From: Sphaerobacter sp.
GTDB taxonomy: Bacteria; Chloroflexota; Chloroflexia; Thermomicrobiales; Thermomicrobiaceae
Assembly (NCBI GenBank): GCA_029961075.1
Contig: JASBVL010000040.1
Location: forward strand, 1 to 43,471
Direction: 5' to 3'
Length of the DNA: 43,471 nucleotides
In this document: one piece after another, positions 41,336 to 43,471 of the stretch
Layout: each line of letters starts with the position of its first letter
Position numbering within the stretch: the stretch's first letter is position 1
The notes under the pieces: generated by a model
What the model saw: the letters and a program-made list of their open reading frames with translations, nothing else
Told to the model about the DNA's origin: nothing
Database searches by the model: none
Program-made: the position numbers and the translations under genes

Positions 41336-41773
41336 ATGGGCAAGCTCGATGGCAAGGTCGCGGTCATCACCGGCGGGGCCCGCGGCCAGGGACGCTCCCA
41401 CGCGCTGACGCTGGCCCGCGAGGGGGCCGACATCGTCATCTGCGACATCGCCGCGCAGATCGACACGGTGCCCTACCCGATGGCGACCGAGGCGCAGCTC
41501 CAGGAGACGGTGCGCCTGGTCGAGGACCTCGACCGGCGCTGCGTGGCCGTCCGGGCCGACGTCCGCGACCTCGGGCAGATGGAGGCGGTGGCCGAGCGCG
41601 CCATGAGCGAGTTCGGCCGCATCGACATCCTGCTCGCCAACGCCGGCATCTTCTCCTTCGGCGCCGTCGTGGAGATGAGCGCCCAGACCTGGCAGGACAT
41701 GATCGACACCAACCTGACGGGCGTCTTCAACGCCATGCGGGCGGTCCTGCCGCACATGATTCAGCAGCGCTCC
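41336..41773 (+). repeat. Direct repeat with 43034-43471 (two SDR gene copies)
   Basis: The 438 bases align without gaps to 43034-43471. Ten differences fall within the first 103 bases (up to 41438/43136), nine of them silent and one Ile-to-Val. The following 335 bases are identical up to the window end. The second copy therefore looks like gene conversion or a recent duplication. Confidence 0.95.
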
Positions 41774-42172
41774 GGGCGCATCGTGGCGACCTCGTCGATG
41801 GCCGGCCGGGCGGGGTTCCCGAATATCGGCCACTACGTCGCGGCCAAGTGGGGCGTCATCGGCCTGGTGAAGTCGGTCGCGCTCGAGGTCGCGCCGTACG
41901 GCATCACGGTCAACGCCGTCTGCCCGACCTCCGTCAACACCGACATGATCCAGAACGAGCCGGCCTACAAGCTGTTCCTGCCGGACGTGGAGCACCCCAC
42001 GCGCGAGGATGCGGCGAGAGCGTTCGCCACGCTCAACGCGATCCCGGTCCCCTGGGTGGAGCCGCAGGATATCTCGAACGCGATCCTGTTCCTGGTCTCC
42101 GACGAGGCCCGCTACATCACGGGTGAGGCCATGCCGGTGGCGGCGGGGCAGAACGCGAGCAACGTCGTGTAG
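41336..42172 (+). CDS. Mycofactocin-coupled-type short-chain dehydrogenase
   Basis: A 278-residue SDR. It has TGGARGQGRSHALTLAREGA (residues 12-31), the MFT-type insertion DIAAQIDTVPYPMATEAQLQ (37-56), LLANAGIFS, catalytic SSMAG (S153/S154), HYVAAKWG (Y167, K171), and an active-site lid NTDMIQNEPAYKLFLPDVEH. ATG 41336 has AGGGAGG upstream. The gene 43034 onward is nearly the same protein; its last 335 visible bases are identical to this gene. Confidence 0.92.
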   Translation: MGKLDGKVAVITGGARGQGRSHALTLAREGADIVICDIAAQIDTVPYPMATEAQLQETVRLVEDLDRRCVAVRADVRDLGQMEAVAERAMSEFGRIDILLANAGIFSFGAVVEMSAQTWQDMIDTNLTGVFNAMRAVLPHMIQQRSGRIVATSSMAGRAGFPNIGHYVAAKWGVIGLVKSVALEVAPYGITVNAVCPTSVNTDMIQNEPAYKLFLPDVEHPTREDAARAFATLNAIPVPWVEPQDISNAILFLVSDEARYITGEAMPVAAGQNASNVV

Positions 42173-42191
42173 CGGCGGGGCGACGGCGGCG

Positions 42192-43022
42192 ATGGGACTG
42201 CTCGACGGCAAGGTCGCACTGATCACGGGCTCTGCCCGCGGCCAGGGCCGCGCCCACGCGACCCGGCTGGCGGCGGAGGGGGCCGATATCATCGCGGTCG
42301 ACCTCTGCGCTCCGCTCCCCGAGGTGCCGTGGCCCCTGGCGACGCCGGACGATCTCCAGGAGACGGCCCGGCTCGTCGAGTCGCGCGGGCGGCGCTGTCT
42401 GACCTGCCGCGCGGATGTGCGATCCGCCAGCGAGATCGAGGCCGCCGTAGCGGGCGGGCTCGCCACGTTCGGCCACATCGACGTCGTCGTCGCGAACGCG
42501 GGGGTCGGCAGCTACGGGTCGGCCTGGCAGCTCAGCGAGGCCGAGTGGGACACCGTGGTCGACACGAACCTCAAGGGCGCGTGGCTCACCTGCCGAGCAG
42601 TTATCCCGTCGATGATCGAGCGGGGCGCGGGCGGATCGCTCATCCTGATCAGCTCGACGGCTGGCCTCCGGCCGTACGCCAATATGGCCCACTACGTGGC
42701 GGCGAAGCACGGCGTCGTCGGCCTGATGCGCGCGCTGGCGCTGGAGCTCGGGCCGCACCGCATCCGGGTCAACGCGGTGCATCCGACGTCGGTCGATACC
42801 GGGATGATCCAGAACGAGGCTACCTACGAGCTCTTCGGCGGTGGGCGACGCGGCCTGACCCGCGCGGAGGTCGCGCCGATCTTCCAGAGGCTGAACCTGC
42901 TCCCGGTGCCCTGGCTGGAGCCGGGCGACATCAGCGCCGCCGTCCTGTGGTTAGCGTCCGATGCATCGCGGTTCGTCACCGGCGTCGCCCTCCCGGTCGA
43001 TGCCGGTGCGAGTATCAGATAA
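42192..43022 (+). CDS. Mycofactocin-coupled-type short-chain dehydrogenase
   Basis: A 276-residue SDR with TGSARGQGRAHATRLAAEGA (residues 12-31), the insertion DLCAPLPEVPWPLATPDDLQ (37-56), catalytic SSTAG (S154/S155), HYVAAKHG (Y168, K172), and a lid MIQNEATYELFGGGRR. It is a paralogue of the genes on each side, clearly diverged from them. ATG 42192 is 19 bases after the previous stop and lacks a strong ribosome site (GGCGGGGCGAC), so coupling to upstream translation is likely. Confidence 0.92.
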   Translation: MGLLDGKVALITGSARGQGRAHATRLAAEGADIIAVDLCAPLPEVPWPLATPDDLQETARLVESRGRRCLTCRADVRSASEIEAAVAGGLATFGHIDVVVANAGVGSYGSAWQLSEAEWDTVVDTNLKGAWLTCRAVIPSMIERGAGGSLILISSTAGLRPYANMAHYVAAKHGVVGLMRALALELGPHRIRVNAVHPTSVDTGMIQNEATYELFGGGRRGLTRAEVAPIFQRLNLLPVPWLEPGDISAAVLWLASDASRFVTGVALPVDAGASIR

Positions 43023-43033
43023 GGATGGCAGCT

Positions 43034-43471
43034 ATGGGCAAGCTTGACGGCAAGGTGGCGGTTATCACCGGCGGGGCGCGCGGCCAGGGGCGCTCCCATG
43101 CGCTGACGCTGGCCCGCGAGGGAGCGGACATCGTCGTCTGCGACATCGCCGCGCAGATCGACACGGTGCCCTACCCGATGGCGACCGAGGCGCAGCTCCA
43201 GGAGACGGTGCGCCTGGTCGAGGACCTCGACCGGCGCTGCGTGGCCGTCCGGGCCGACGTCCGCGACCTCGGGCAGATGGAGGCGGTGGCCGAGCGCGCC
43301 ATGAGCGAGTTCGGCCGCATCGACATCCTGCTCGCCAACGCCGGCATCTTCTCCTTCGGCGCCGTCGTGGAGATGAGCGCCCAGACCTGGCAGGACATGA
43401 TCGACACCAACCTGACGGGCGTCTTCAACGCCATGCGGGCGGTCCTGCCGCACATGATTCAGCAGCGCTCC
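43034..43471 (+). CDS. Mycofactocin-coupled-type short-chain dehydrogenase (5' part, cut by the window end)
   Basis: 146 codons are visible, reaching HMIQQRS. The protein is the same as the gene at 41336 except for one Ile-to-Val change at residue 35. The NAD motif and the MFT-type insertion are present; the catalytic Tyr/Lys lie beyond the end. ATG 43034 is 11 bases after the previous stop, with AAGGATGGC upstream. It belongs to the same transcription unit. Confidence 0.93.
   Translation, partial: MGKLDGKVAVITGGARGQGRSHALTLAREGADIVVCDIAAQIDTVPYPMATEAQLQETVRLVEDLDRRCVAVRADVRDLGQMEAVAERAMSEFGRIDILLANAGIFSFGAVVEMSAQTWQDMIDTNLTGVFNAMRAVLPHMIQQRS

Overview
The window is high-GC bacterial DNA with GTG/TTG starts, strong GGAGG-type ribosome binding sites and many ABC importers for peptides or amides. 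It also has an ETF pair linked to an Fe-S membrane oxidoreductase and a run of short-chain dehydrogenases of the mycofactocin-coupled type. Gene content, codon use and the intergenic repeats fit a thermophilic Chloroflexota of the Thermomicrobia/Sphaerobacter kind. That is an inference from style and content, not a database match.

Layout. 1-1.1 kb: end of a DppB and a complete DppC permease. 1.16-1.54 kb: a frameshifted VOC (glyoxalase-fold) gene. 1.75-6.25 kb: etfB-etfA, a small membrane protein and a fused membrane/Fe-S oxidoreductase, probably passing ETF electrons to quinone. 6.28-8.7 kb: an M20 carbamoylase-type hydrolase and a methyltransferase. 8.99-12.15 kb (minus): SDR, VOC protein and a frameshifted ilvD. 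12.2-13 kb: a decayed membrane-protein fragment and repeats. 13.2-17.8 kb: a second peptide-type ABC cluster whose binding protein has an in-frame amber codon, followed by an acetamidase/formamidase. 18.2-23.2 kb: ribokinase and a HyuA-HyuB pair. 23.2-25.2 kb: repeats and a doubly frameshifted nitroreductase. 25.2-35.2 kb (minus): a long probable operon, DUF1445 protein, Tat-type lipoprotein, LivH, LivM, LivG, LivF, HyuA, HyuB. 35.5-38.4 kb (minus): LLM-type flavin oxidoreductase, PilZ protein, HTH-GAF regulator. 38.7 kb to the end (plus): SDR, CocE-type hydrolase, three more SDRs, the last cut by the window end.

How the genes fit together. The dominant theme is uptake and opening of amide, cyclic-amide and peptide-like compounds: two Dpp-type importers, one Liv-type importer, two HyuAB pairs, an M20 carbamoylase-like enzyme, an acetamidase and a DUF1445 (D-glutamate cyclase-related) protein. 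The ETF/Fe-S module and the four mycofactocin-type SDRs suggest a second theme, oxidation of alcohols or acyl compounds with electrons delivered to the membrane.

Most unusual signals. (1) Intergenic arrays of a degenerate 7-base unit (GTNNTSC and its complement) in strict 7-base phase, starting 4-7 bases after the stop codon of five genes. In three of the four loci they flank a GC-rich hairpin core. (2) Two other dispersed intergenic repeat families. (3) A cluster of broken genes in the first 25 kb. (4) Two SDR copies that differ at 10 of the first 103 bases and then match over the next 335 bases, the mark of gene conversion or an assembly duplication.
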